NCBI RefSeq assembly: GCF_005434975.1
Contig: NZ_SKCJ01000002.1
Span: forward strand, 1 to 64,000
Length of the DNA stretch: 64,000 nucleotides
Source: Parerythrobacter lutipelagi
Lineage (GTDB): Bacteria; Pseudomonadota; Alphaproteobacteria; Sphingomonadales; Sphingomonadaceae
Reading direction: 5' to 3'
Position numbers and translations under genes: made by a program. Of the stretch, positions 9,011-16,627 are shown one piece after another. Under the pieces are notes generated by a model. It worked only from the letters and a program-made list of their open reading frames with translations. It was not told the DNA's origin and ran no database searches. The stretch's first letter is position 1, and each line of letters opens with the position of its first letter.

Positions 9011-9876
9011 TGGTCAGTTCCCGGCTTGGCGCCTGCGAACTCCCGCAGCGTTGCCGCATCGCGGTAGCCGTGGAGGACTGCGCCGTCGCTCGCGCGCACG
9101 ATGACCGGGGTCCCGGCAAAACCATTGGCTCGCGCGAAGGCTTCGTTGGCATCGAGCACCTCGCCAGCGTCGCAATCGGCCTGGGCCGAAGGTGCGCGCC
9201 CGGCATAGGCAGCATGGAGCGCCTTTGCCTTGTCCTTGGCGCAGAGCACGCCTTCGGACATGCGGCGGCTCGCTGCTCCGAAGATCGAGATCGGGCGTTC
9301 TTCGACCAGCACGCCGGCCTGTTTGAGCTCGCCCGTCAGCCGCTGGCAGTAGCCGCACTGGAAATCGGAGAAGACAACGAGCCGTGGACCCCTGCGGTTG
9401 CCCCAGAGCACTCCGCCATCCTCGGGCAGGACTGAGAGGTCCACCCGGGTCTTCGCTTGTGCGGTTCGCGCTTCGGGAGAATGCGTTTCCGCATGGCCTG
9501 CCGCCCGCGCTGCCCCGGCAACGAGCAGGTCCGGATTGAGTTCGAGCAGCCGCGCGGCAGTGACGTCGCGACGCTCTTCGAGGTCGTATAGGCGCCCGAC
9601 GAAGAGATAGCGGGCGGCTTCGTCGATATAGAACAGGCTCTCGCCCGAGACGACCTCGCACCATGGTGCGAACGTCGTGCAGTCGAGCGCGTCGATCGGC
9701 GTCTTGGGCAGGCGCAGCTTCAAGGCCAGTGCGACATCGCGCGCAATAGCGGCCTGAGCCGGCATGGCGGTGACCACCGCAACGCCGCTGGTAAGAAGCG
9801 CCGCTGCGCTCGCTGCGGCAAGTGAGAGGTGGGCGAAGCGGGCCTTCAGACCCGGCTGGAATTCATTGAAATTCAT
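9007..9876 (-). CDS. dsbC: DsbC-like periplasmic thiol:disulfide isomerase of the tra operon
   Basis: Periplasmic thioredoxin-fold protein that probably makes or shuffles disulfides in the cysteine-rich TraN, TraU and TraV. The product has 289 residues. A long signal region ends near MPAQA, followed by a dimerisation-type N-terminal domain. The DsbC/DsbG catalytic domain has VVFSDFQCGYCQRL (active-site CGYC) and the cis-proline stretch GFAGTPVIV. ATG 9876 has AGGAGC eight bases before it and overlaps the traB stop. The same frame is open to 11298 across traB, but that part is out of phase with real coding. Confidence 0.9.
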   Translation of the reverse strand: MNFNEFQPGLKARFAHLSLAAASAAALLTSGVAVVTAMPAQAAIARDVALALKLRLPKTPIDALDCTTFAPWCEVVSGESLFYIDEAARYLFVGRLYDLEERRDVTAARLLELNPDLLVAGAARAAGHAETHSPEARTAQAKTRVDLSVLPEDGGVLWGNRRGPRLVVFSDFQCGYCQRLTGELKQAGVLVEERPISIFGAASRRMSEGVLCAKDKAKALHAAYAGRAPSAQADCDAGEVLDANEAFARANGFAGTPVIVRASDGAVLHGYRDAATLREFAGAKPGTDQ

Positions 9877-11159
9877 TGGGAAGTGCTCCTGACATGGACG
9901 CCGTCGAGGAAGACGATCTCGACTGCGATGCCCGTCGGCATCTCGACGACGGGTTGATATTGTTCTGCGCGTTCGATGAGGTACTTGCTGACCGTGTCGG
10001 CAGCCTCGCCCGCGCCCTGGCCGAAGCCGCCTGCTAGGATGTCGGTGGGGGAGAGCGCCTCGCGCGTCCCGTCTTCGCCGACACGCCCTGCAAAGACGCC
10101 GTTGGCATTGGCCGAGAAGCCGCGCCCGAAGCCGCCGACGATCCCGGCGAGCAGCGCCTGGCTGACAAGGCTGCCTTCGCGGCTGACAACGCGGCCGCGC
10201 ACGCCGGACTTGCCGGCAAAGGCGATGAACCCCTTGACCTCGCTCACCGCGTAGCGACCGCCGGGCTGCGCGCAGGTCATGCGCACGAGCTTCACGTAGA
10301 CCTTCTCGGCCGAGAGATCCCCGCGTGCCGCGCCGTTGACGAGGCAGCCGGTGAGGTCGGTGGTCAGCAGGCGATTGCCCTTGAGCACCGAGCGGGCTGG
10401 TCCGGTGATGCGCAGCACCACGGGCAAGGGATCGCTCTGGCTGGTGACGCCGGTCGATGCATCGACGCCGACGATGACGGTCGCGGGCGCATAGCTGTTG
10501 GGTGGAAGGTAGTCGCGGCTTGCCTCGAGCAGCAGCGGCGGAGAACCGTCGCTCGATCTCGCAAGTGAAGTTTTCGCTTTCTCGCCTTCGAAGTTCAGCA
10601 AGCTGGCTTTTGGCTCGGCCAGTGCTGTGGGATCGAGCGCGGAGGGCGAGGTGCCGGGGTGACGCGGATCGACTGCAGCGATGGGCGCGGCAGGCGGATT
10701 GGCCCGGACGGTTTGGAGCTCGCTGCGCAGCGCCGCATTCTCGGCCGAGATGGCGTCGATCGCGGCCTGGCCTTCGCTCAGCATCCTCGCGTTCTCGCCG
10801 CGCAGGGTTTCGAGCTCCTGCTCGATTGCGCTCTTGGGAAGCTGGCTGTCCTGGAGGTCCTTGATCGCCTTGCCCTGCGCGTCGAGGCGGTTGCCGTAGG
10901 TGGCAACGAATTCGCGCTGCGACAGATTGCGATTGACGAGGCCGCCGGTGTCGATGGTGGTTGCACCGCCCTCTTCGCCGTCCTGGGCGTCGTCGCCGCC
11001 GAAGATGAACATCGATCCGGCGATCAGAGCGACGGCTCCAATCCCGCCGAGCAAAAGCTTCTGGCGCTGCGCGATTGCGGAGTTGAGGTTGGAGCGTTTG
11101 GCGCCGCCCTGATCTCTGGCGTTCGGGCTTCCTGATGTCGGGGAAGTATTGTCTGCCAT
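9873..11159 (-). CDS. traB: TraB, inner-membrane scaffold of the transfer channel
   Basis: TraB is the VirB10-like protein spanning from the inner to the outer membrane. The product has 428 residues. A cytoplasmic N-terminus is followed by one transmembrane helix (LLLGGIGAVALIAGSMFIFG, about residues 35-54). A coiled-coil stretch rich in Leu/Glu runs over residues 95-155, then a Pro-rich linker, then the C-terminal beta domain with GCLVNGAARGD and LLAGIVGGFGRGF. I took ATG 11159, which shares a base with the traK stop; GTG 11162, one codon earlier, is possible. Confidence 0.93.
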   Translation of the reverse strand: MADNTSPTSGSPNARDQGGAKRSNLNSAIAQRQKLLLGGIGAVALIAGSMFIFGGDDAQDGEEGGATTIDTGGLVNRNLSQREFVATYGNRLDAQGKAIKDLQDSQLPKSAIEQELETLRGENARMLSEGQAAIDAISAENAALRSELQTVRANPPAAPIAAVDPRHPGTSPSALDPTALAEPKASLLNFEGEKAKTSLARSSDGSPPLLLEASRDYLPPNSYAPATVIVGVDASTGVTSQSDPLPVVLRITGPARSVLKGNRLLTTDLTGCLVNGAARGDLSAEKVYVKLVRMTCAQPGGRYAVSEVKGFIAFAGKSGVRGRVVSREGSLVSQALLAGIVGGFGRGFSANANGVFAGRVGEDGTREALSPTDILAGGFGQGAGEAADTVSKYLIERAEQYQPVVEMPTGIAVEIVFLDGVHVRSTSQ

Positions 11160-11914
11160 CACTCGAGCCCTCCCTTGGCGAACACAAGGAAGGCTTGCGT
11201 CGTCTCGCCGGGAGCAAGCGCGTCCCGGCCATAGGCAAAGGCCAGTGCGCCCGCAGGAGCCGCTCGCTCGTTGGCAAGATCGATGGTTTCGGAACCAAGG
11301 TTGCGCAGGGTGAATGCCTGGCCGGTCAGCTCGGCGCCTTCGTATTCGGCGACTTGTTGGACTTCGAGATTGCCTGTCCGGCGCGGACGCGAAAGCGCAG
11401 CCCGTGCGCGAAACCCGGGCAGCACCGCGTCATTCGCCATGGACTCAATCAGGCGAAGTGTGGCTTCGTCGCGGCTCGGTTCGCCTTCTGCCCAGTCGGC
11501 GGCCTCGGACTTGGCGAACGCCGGGTTGGTCACGAACAGCTGGCTCGCTTCGTCGCCCTCGACGCGGCAGGCAAACTTGTAGACATGGCCCGCGGTGCTG
11601 GTCGCGAAGAAGCTGACTCGGGCGCTCGCATATTGCAGCGGCACGGAGATATAGATGTCGCCGCGCACCGGCTCGTGCGTCACTTCGAAATCATTGTAGG
11701 GGAAGCCGCTCGCCATCTTGGAGACATTGGCGAAGCCGTCTTCGACGAGCGCTATTCGAGTGAGCGCGCCGCGGGCAAGCACGCAGTCGATGGTCGCGCC
11801 GTCGGCGGCTTCGACGAACTGGTCCGCCTGGGCTGGCGCAGCAAAAGCGCAGCTCAGGGCGGCAAGCGCGACGCTGGTCAATGCGGCCGGGAAGGGTCGG
11901 GCAAGGAGACTCAT
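11159..11914 (-). CDS. traK: TraK, secretin-like outer-membrane core protein
   Basis: TraK bridges TraB and TraV in the outer-membrane core complex of F-type systems and corresponds to VirB9. The product has 251 residues with a signal peptide ending near APAQA. A beta-rich domain around GFPYNDFEVTHEP and DIYISVP is typical of TraK. The start ATG 11914 overlaps the traE stop (ATGA), and the stop overlaps the traB start. Confidence 0.88.
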   Translation of the reverse strand: MSLLARPFPAALTSVALAALSCAFAAPAQADQFVEAADGATIDCVLARGALTRIALVEDGFANVSKMASGFPYNDFEVTHEPVRGDIYISVPLQYASARVSFFATSTAGHVYKFACRVEGDEASQLFVTNPAFAKSEAADWAEGEPSRDEATLRLIESMANDAVLPGFRARAALSRPRRTGNLEVQQVAEYEGAELTGQAFTLRNLGSETIDLANERAAPAGALAFAYGRDALAPGETTQAFLVFAKGGLE

Positions 11915-12480
11915 AGGTCTTCCTCCTCGTTGGCGTTAGGAAGCTGGCGGAAACCCGAGAGGCCGAGGCTGAGACCGCGGCGGTTCCAGGTGAATTCGAA
12001 GCTGCGCTCCTGGCTCGCGATCACCTCCGCTCCGACGAAGGTCTTGAGCGTGCCGGTGACAGTGGAGGTCAGCGCCTCTGTGTCGACGCGCATGGTGGCG
12101 ATGACGAAGGCCTGGCTGATGTCTGAGCCGCGCTGCTCGTCGACGATTTTGACAAGCTCGGACTTGAGGTGTCCGCGGGCCGCAGGGTCGGCCACCTTCA
12201 GGATTTGCTCCATCCAGTAGTCGAGGCTTTCCGGCGCGCGGTTGAGGAGCATCAGCGCGGTGTCACGAGTGACGAGTTCGAGATAGTGCGCTTCGATACC
12301 GCCGCTGCCGAGCGCGATCCGTTCGGACGTGATCGGCACGAGTACGACCGTTTCGTCGCGCGTCGCTGCCGCGCCGACTGCGAGCACGGCGGTGAGACCA
12401 AGCACGGCGGCAAGCGCTGCAAAGCGATTGCGCTGCTTCAAGTGTCGCTGCGCTTCCTCGTAGGCGAATTCGTGTTCCAT
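11911..12480 (-). CDS. traE: TraE, inner-membrane pilus assembly protein (VirB8-like)
   Basis: Bitopic inner-membrane component of the transfer channel. The product has 189 residues, the usual TraE length. A cytoplasmic N-terminus is followed by one transmembrane helix (AALAAVLGLTAVLAVGA, about residues 21-37). The periplasmic domain contains YLELVTRDTALMLLNRAPES and ends in SFEFTWNRRGLSL, as expected for TraE. It lies 12 bases downstream of traL and overlaps traK. Confidence 0.92.
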   Translation of the reverse strand: MEHEFAYEEAQRHLKQRNRFAALAAVLGLTAVLAVGAAATRDETVVLVPITSERIALGSGGIEAHYLELVTRDTALMLLNRAPESLDYWMEQILKVADPAARGHLKSELVKIVDEQRGSDISQAFVIATMRVDTEALTSTVTGTLKTFVGAEVIASQERSFEFTWNRRGLSLGLSGFRQLPNANEEEDL

Positions 12481-12492
12481 CGATGTCCTCCC

Positions 12493-12780
12493 TCAGCCTG
12501 CGAGCAGGCGGCAATGGGAGGGCGGCGTGGCTTTCAACCCGAGGAAGCTCCTCGGAAGGTACCAGTAGGCAGCGTGCACCAGTTTCGAGCCTGCGCCTGA
12601 AGCTTTCGCCTTCCGCAAGGCGAACCAGGTTATGACCGATAGGCCAGTGCCGATGATGATGTGCTGCGCGAGAATGCCCCATGCGAACGGGACGAGCAGT
12701 CCCGCGAACTCGTCGATTGTCCAGAAGCCGATGAGCTCCGGATCGTCGAGCCGCCGTGGAACAAGGTACGTGTCGGCCAT
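12493..12780 (-). CDS. traL: TraL, inner-membrane pilus assembly protein (VirB3-like)
   Basis: Short inner-membrane protein of 95 residues with the TraL hallmarks: an N-terminal RRLDDPELIGFWTIDE segment, a hydrophobic hairpin (about residues 25-55), then a basic loop and a C-terminal YWYLPRSFLGLK motif. It acts with TraE at the base of the pilus. The start ATG 12780 lies 26 bases after the pilin gene stop and is preceded by a purine-rich GGAGGGCGGC ribosome site. Confidence 0.92.
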   Translation of the reverse strand: MADTYLVPRRLDDPELIGFWTIDEFAGLLVPFAWGILAQHIIIGTGLSVITWFALRKAKASGAGSKLVHAAYWYLPRSFLGLKATPPSHCRLLAG

Positions 12781-12806
12781 GCCGCCCTCCCGTCGTTAGA
12801 CCGCGA

Positions 12807-13133
12807 TCAGATGGTCGCGGTCACGACCGAAGTGACGATCGGAACGCCGGTGCCGACGCCGATCCCGACACCGACCGGCACGGCGACCTGGCCGAGTGCG
12901 AAGCGCCCGGATGCGAGCGCGATGAGACCACCTGCCAGGCTGAGGACGGTGATGATCTTGCCGCCCGAACCTTCGAGAAAGTCCGTGAACTTCTGCAGCG
13001 CCGGATCGAAGGTGGTGTCGGCACCGGCATAGGCGGCGCCCGCACACGCCAACGCGATCGCCGCAGGAAGGACGTAATCACGGGCGCGAATGGTGCTCTT
13101 GGGCCGGGTGGGAAGAGCGAGTGTCTTGGTCAT
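12807..13133 (-). CDS. traA: TraA-like propilin of the F-type pilus
   Basis: Candidate major pilin. The product has 108 residues. A long basic leader (KSTIRARD) precedes a signal segment ending AGAAYAG, typical of F-type propilins with leaders of 40-50 residues. The mature part has two hydrophobic stretches (ITVLSLAGGLIALASG and VGVGIGVGTGVPIVTS) separated by a short polar loop (RFALGQ). It is the first gene of the operon, as traA normally precedes traL and traE. ATG 13133 has GGAG eight bases upstream. The frame stays open to 13355, but that extension is not pilin-like. Confidence 0.85.
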   Translation of the reverse strand: MTKTLALPTRPKSTIRARDYVLPAAIALACAGAAYAGADTTFDPALQKFTDFLEGSGGKIITVLSLAGGLIALASGRFALGQVAVPVGVGIGVGTGVPIVTSVVTATI

Positions 13134-13149
13134 CGAGGAACTCCGTTTC

Positions 13150-13182
13150 GAACAATGGCAGCGATGCGTTCGCTGTATGTTC
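13150..13182. promoter_or_regulatory. Inverted repeat in the traA leader, candidate operator or leader hairpin
   Basis: A perfect six-base inverted repeat CAGCGA (13159-13164) / TCGCTG (13170-13175) is nested in an outer GAACA (13150-13154) / TGTTC (13178-13182) pair, 17 bases upstream of the traA start. It could be an operator for the divergent XRE-type regulator or a hairpin in the traA mRNA leader. This is inferred from symmetry and position only. Confidence 0.35.
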
Positions 13183-13406
13183 TTTCCTCGATTCCCAAGC
13201 AGGGTGTAGGAAATCGGAAAGCAGCGTGGCTGTCCTTGCATCCAAGAAAAATCGAAGGATTGAACACGGATTGCCGGCAATCGAGCCACTGCGCGGCCCC
13301 TGTTGCGCTGGGTGGCTGTCTGCCGCGTCAAGGAGGCCGGATGCTGCGACGGCAAGGCCGGATCGTGCGCGAATCACGAGAGAAAACAATCGAACGCTTT
13401 CCTAGA

Positions 13407-13436
13407 TGTTCTCTTATTGTTCTTTTTGTTTTCCTA
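13407..13436. promoter_or_regulatory. Direct repeats upstream of the XRE regulator, candidate operator
   Basis: TGTTCTCTTAT at 13407 is followed directly by TGTTCTTTTTG at 13418, an 11-base period, and a degenerate third unit TGTTTTCCT starts at 13427. A similar TGTTCTTTCC lies near traA at 13178. Helically phased repeats between two divergent units suggest a binding site for the regulator at 13502. The rest of the 368-base intergenic stretch 13134-13501 shows nothing else I can name. Confidence 0.35.
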
Positions 13437-13501
13437 CACCTCCAGCCAGTGACTATCGAGTGATTCCTTCAGGCATCACTTCGCATCAAGGGAGCTTTCC
13501 T

Positions 13502-13993
13502 ATGAACCATAATGACCTTTGCCCGGTCGAGAGGCAGACCGCTGCTGACCATGGAATGGTCAGCAAGGTTCTCGAGAAGGCCGTAAGTCAAAGCGGAAGA
13601 ACGCGCCGGGCCATCGCGGCGCGCACCGGCATTCACAAGGATGCGCTCAGACGTATTCTTTCAGGCCAACGGTCACCGACGCTATCCGAAGCCTTGCGGA
13701 TTCTCGATGCATCCGATGCCGCGGCTGTCTCAACTCTCATGCTCACACTCTCTGGAGATCGGGTTCGGGGCGATGAATGGCTGGATCAGCCAGTGGCGCA
13801 TTTTCTTGATGGCTTCCTGTCCGAGCTGCCCGCCGCTCTCGAGCGGGTGCTTGGCAACCAGTTGGTGGATGTCCGGCCACGCTGGGCCAAGGGCACTGCC
13901 CACCGGGTCGCGAGACTTCTTTCGGATCATATTGACGAGCTTGAACGCCGCGATGGACTTCTTGATGGAGAGGGAGGCATCGGACATGGCTGA
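13502..13993 (+). CDS. XRE-family transcriptional regulator divergent from the tra operon
   Basis: DNA-binding protein of 163 residues with a lambda-repressor-type helix-turn-helix at about residues 32-66 (RRAIAARTGIHKDALRRILS followed by GQRSPTLSEALRIL). The C-terminal half has no recognised domain. Position opposite the traA promoter suggests that it controls the transfer operon; this is inferred. ATG 13502 has AAGGGAGC seven bases upstream. The frame is open back to 13406, but the earlier part is not conserved-looking and lies in the promoter. Confidence 0.75.
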   Translation: MNHNDLCPVERQTAADHGMVSKVLEKAVSQSGRTRRAIAARTGIHKDALRRILSGQRSPTLSEALRILDASDAAAVSTLMLTLSGDRVRGDEWLDQPVAHFLDGFLSELPAALERVLGNQLVDVRPRWAKGTAHRVARLLSDHIDELERRDGLLDGEGGIGHG

Positions 13994-14195
13994 AAGCCAA
14001 CAGAACGCGGTTCCCAAAACCCGCCTCATTCGCCTCAAAGAGGTACAGCATCGTGTCGGTCTGGGGCGCTCGACGATCTACAGATGGATGGCTGAAGGAG
14101 AATTCCCTCAACCGGTCCCACTCGGAGGACATGCGGTTGCCTGGGTGGAGAGCGAGGTTGAGGCCTGGATCGCTACGCGATTGGAGAGGGGCTGA
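13986..14195 (+). CDS. AlpA-like excisionase-type regulator
   Basis: Small DNA-binding protein of 69 residues with a winged helix-turn-helix of the AlpA/MerR type: LIRLKEVQHRVGLGRSTIYR, then WMAEGEFPQPVPLG and a C-terminal WVESEVEAWI. AlpA proteins commonly regulate integrases or excision of mobile elements. It overlaps the XRE regulator by eight bases, with GGAGG eight bases before ATG 13986, so the two are one transcription unit. The pair next to a transfer operon suggests regulation of a mobile element, though no integrase is in the window. Confidence 0.85.
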   Translation: MAESQQNAVPKTRLIRLKEVQHRVGLGRSTIYRWMAEGEFPQPVPLGGHAVAWVESEVEAWIATRLERG

Positions 14196-14310
14196 GAGCT
14201 AAACAAAGCAACGCAAAATTTACGGCCAATAAAACAACAGGTGTGCTGCTAGTATGCGAGATTGAGCGTCGATTGTGACGCTTGGCGGAACACACGCTTC
14301 AGCCTGATTA

Positions 14311-14607
14311 TTATGTATGAAAACGCCGATAAAATTCGACCTGGAATATGGCGTCGTCCGAAGGTCTTACGAAATGTTCCTGTAAAGGTTCGATCACGAT
14401 GCTTTCCCCCGCGCTAGCGGTGACTGTCCAGCTCGAGGGTGCGAGAGCGTGATACTCCACCGACCCAGCATCAACGCAAGGCCTGCCCCAAACATCGGAC
14501 TTCAAGTTATGTTTGGACGTGAGTTTTTCTGGAACGGTTGCTGAGGAAAACACCGGGCTTTCGGCGTATTTGACCACGCCTGGCGGCAATTCGACCGACT
14601 GGGTCAC
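14311..14607 (-). CDS. DUF1971 (YeaR/TehB N-terminal-like) protein of the NO-stress operon
   Basis: Small cupin-like protein of 98 residues. It shows the DUF1971 pattern: LPPGVVKYAESPVF, then VWGRPCVDAGSVEYH, IEPLQEHFV and a C-terminal FQVEFYRRF. Family members such as E. coli YeaR are induced by nitrate and nitric oxide; their reaction is unknown. The start is GTG 14607, overlapping the upstream stop as GTGA; the frame extends to 14745, but the coupling decides the start. It is the last gene of the globin operon. Confidence 0.8.
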   Translation of the reverse strand: MTQSVELPPGVVKYAESPVFSSATVPEKLTSKHNLKSDVWGRPCVDAGSVEYHALAPSSWTVTASAGESIVIEPLQEHFVRPSDDAIFQVEFYRRFHT

Positions 14608-15062
14608 GCGCCAGGTCCAACCGCCAAGACAATGATCAATATGCCGATCCCGAACAGCGAGACTGTTGCCGGTACAACGAGCACCTGCACGAAGACCGCC
14701 TTGCGATCCATCGGGCCGGTCCACGTTGGAAGCTTTCCACCGCAATCGAGCGGTGAAGTCTCTTCACGTCCCGCTTGACGCGCACCCAGGCGTGCGACCC
14801 CGAAATACATTGCCGTGTACAAGACGGAAATCACGATCGCGAAGCGCGCCGCCGTACTACCGCCCGTCGCCAAGAATATCGCGAAGAAGAATATTCCGTA
14901 GCATGAGAGCATGATCTGCCAGACCCGTGCTGGGAGCTGAAAGCCTGCATTCTCGGGAGCTACTGGTGCAACCGAGAGCGGCTGCAGAATGCCGTCGAGA
15001 GCCTCGACTTCGTTTGCCGGATGGACCTCGCGCTCCGCGAGTAAGGTGTGCTGTTCAAACAT
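14604..15062 (-). CDS. Uncharacterised inner-membrane protein of the NO-stress operon
   Basis: The product has 152 residues. A polar N-terminus of about 45 residues is followed by two transmembrane segments (IMLSCYGIFFFAIFLATGG and FAIVISVLYTAMYFGVA) and a loop with DCGGKLPTWTGPM. A C-terminal segment (VLVVPATVSLFGIGILIIVLAVG) completes it. I do not recognise the family. It overlaps the globin gene by eight bases upstream and the DUF1971 gene downstream, so it is co-expressed with NO-detoxification functions, probably under NsrR. An electron-transfer or sensing role would be a guess. Confidence 0.7.
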   Translation of the reverse strand: MFEQHTLLAEREVHPANEVEALDGILQPLSVAPVAPENAGFQLPARVWQIMLSCYGIFFFAIFLATGGSTAARFAIVISVLYTAMYFGVARLGARQAGREETSPLDCGGKLPTWTGPMDRKAVFVQVLVVPATVSLFGIGILIIVLAVGPGA

Positions 15063-15534
15063 GAGGGAGGTTCCTTCCTGCTGCTGACCCCGAGATTCCG
15101 GTTTTTCCGATCGCGATGCCTGTCAGGAGACTGTCAGCGATTGCGCGGGCTCGGTCGGCAACCAGTCTTATCGACTCTGGTTGGCTCGAGAGCGTGCGGA
15201 GCGTTGCGTAGAAGTGGTCCAGCCAACGGGTGAAATGGGGCTCCTCCAGACCAGTAATCTCGATGTGCTTGCGCATGGGATTGCCTGCGAACTCACCGCT
15301 GTTGAACAGTACGGAGCGCCAGAAGGACTTCATGCGCTCAAGATGCGCGGGCCACTGCGAAATACGGTCCGCGAAAATGGGGCCAAGCAGGTCGTCCTCG
15401 CGAATGCGTCCGTAGAATTCGTCCACCAGTTGCGACACGAACTGGGCGGTGACGCCGAGCGATTCAGCGTGAGCGCGCTTCGCTGCTCGTGCATCGAGCA
15501 CATCTGCGCGAGAATCATTGAAGTTCGCGGTCAT
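15055..15534 (-). CDS. Group III truncated haemoglobin
   Basis: Small cytoplasmic globin of 159 residues related to Campylobacter Ctb, a family tied to NO and peroxynitrite defence or oxygen handling. Visible landmarks are LVDEFYGRIREDDLLGPIF, then MKSFWRSVLFNSGEFAGNPM, the likely proximal His90 in MRKHIEI, and HFTRWLDHFYATL. It is the first gene of a three-gene operon divergent from the NsrR-like regulator, across a palindrome 18 bases upstream of its ATG. That context supports an NO-responsive role. Confidence 0.9.
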   Translation of the reverse strand: MTANFNDSRADVLDARAAKRAHAESLGVTAQFVSQLVDEFYGRIREDDLLGPIFADRISQWPAHLERMKSFWRSVLFNSGEFAGNPMRKHIEITGLEEPHFTRWLDHFYATLRTLSSQPESIRLVADRARAIADSLLTGIAIGKTGISGSAAGRNLPHV

Positions 15535-15551
15535 CTCTTGAACCTTAAAAC

Positions 15552-15568
15552 AGGTATATGATATACCT
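15552..15568. promoter_or_regulatory. Perfect palindrome, candidate NsrR operator
   Basis: AGGTATA-TGA-TATACCT is a perfect inverted repeat with seven-base arms between the divergent globin and nsrR-like genes. A half-site GATATACC recurs at 15602-15609, just before the nsrR-like start. Rrf2 repressors bind AT-rich dyads in their own promoter, so autoregulation and NO-dependent release is the likely role. This is inferred from symmetry and location. Confidence 0.6.
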
Positions 15569-15615
15569 CTTATATCCCGTTTTGTGGTAAAAGCAACATC
15601 TGATATACCGCTTTT

Positions 15616-16044
15616 ATGCAGTTAAACCTTCGAACCGATTATGCGTTGCGAATGCTCATGGCGCTTGCCGCCAAAGACGATGTGGTCTCGATCGACTGGA
15701 TTGCTGATCGCTATGGGATCTCACGCAACCACTTGGCCAAAGTGGCACAGGATCTCGCAGCCGCGGGCTTTGTAGAAACCTTGCGAGGCAGGAGCGGTGG
15801 CCTGCGGCTCGCGCGGCAGGCTTCGCAAATCAATGTAGGCGAGGTTGTCCGGTCGCTGGAAAATACGCACGGTTTCGTCGCCTGTATGGGAGGCAAGGAA
15901 ACCTGCGCCATCGATGGAGTGTGCGGACTCAAACCCGCCCTCGCGGGGGCGTTGGAGGCTTTTCTATCCCACCTCGACCAGTTCGATCTGGGACAGATCA
16001 CTGGGTCGAAGTCGCAAATCATGCAAAGGCTCGCTCCAGCCTAG
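15616..16044 (+). CDS. nsrR: NsrR-like Rrf2 family transcriptional regulator
   Basis: Iron-sulfur repressor of 142 residues. The N-terminal winged helix (MQLNLRTDYALRMLMAL, then the recognition segment YGISRNHLAKVAQDL) is followed by the cluster-binding loop with three cysteines at residues 90, 97 and 103. That arrangement is close to NsrR, which senses nitric oxide through its cluster. It is divergent from the truncated haemoglobin operon, its probable target. A second, headless copy lies at 18191-18480. The gene ends convergently with the acetyltransferase, overlapping it by four bases. Confidence 0.87.
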   Translation: MQLNLRTDYALRMLMALAAKDDVVSIDWIADRYGISRNHLAKVAQDLAAAGFVETLRGRSGGLRLARQASQINVGEVVRSLENTHGFVACMGGKETCAIDGVCGLKPALAGALEAFLSHLDQFDLGQITGSKSQIMQRLAPA

Positions 16045-16553
16045 GTGAGATCGCAGACCATATAGCTACTGGCTCCGCCATATCCGACCAGCGCTTCCCT
16101 GATGTCCTCGTCGGCTACGGTCACAAAGTCATGTTTTGCCCAAAAAATCTGAGACCGGTTGACCGCCACCAATGCCACCCGGTCGAAACCGTGATTGCGC
16201 GCAAGTAGCTTTGCATGATCAACCGCCTCGCTTGCAAGCCCTTGACCGCGCATACCCAGGTCGATCGAGATATCATGAATGTAGAGCACATCCGCATTGT
16301 CAGGCAGTTCGCCTAGCAGTGTGTCCAGTGGCACCGGATGGCCGAAAGTAGCGGGGTGACAAATGATGTATCCAACCGTCTCTCCGTCTTGCTCGAGAAC
16401 ACAGCATCCTCCTGCGAAAAGTTCGAGCCGCTCTCGAAACACAGCCTCGTCTTCAGGGTGATCGGGATGGCACTTGTCCGCGATGGCAAGCACTCGGGGA
16501 AGATCGCCTGCAACCATCTCTCGCCATCCATGGGCTGCGCTCGCTGTATTCAT
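16041..16553 (-). CDS. GNAT family N-acetyltransferase
   Basis: Cytoplasmic acetyl-CoA-dependent acyltransferase of unknown substrate, 170 residues. The GNAT core is visible as HDISIDLGMRGQGLASEAVD, where RGQGLA is the acetyl-CoA pyrophosphate loop. A C-terminal VALVAVNRSQIFWAKHDF segment follows. I chose ATG 16553, where GNAT similarity begins. ATG 16598 or 16607 upstream are also possible, since none has a convincing ribosome site. It follows the truncated regulator at 16628 on the same strand. Confidence 0.75.
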   Translation of the reverse strand: MNTASAAHGWREMVAGDLPRVLAIADKCHPDHPEDEAVFRERLELFAGGCCVLEQDGETVGYIICHPATFGHPVPLDTLLGELPDNADVLYIHDISIDLGMRGQGLASEAVDHAKLLARNHGFDRVALVAVNRSQIFWAKHDFVTVADEDIREALVGYGGASSYMVCDLT

Positions 16554-16627
16554 CTTGGCTTGTTCGTTCTCTATCTCTTGCGATCGCTCTTCGCCCATCG
16601 CTCTCATCCGTTTCGCCAGATCACCAT

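Noticed and set aside
14265-14282. Hairpin AGCGTC/GACGCT between the convergent alpA and DUF1971 genes as a terminator
   Set aside because: The stem is only six bases and no U-run follows on either strand.
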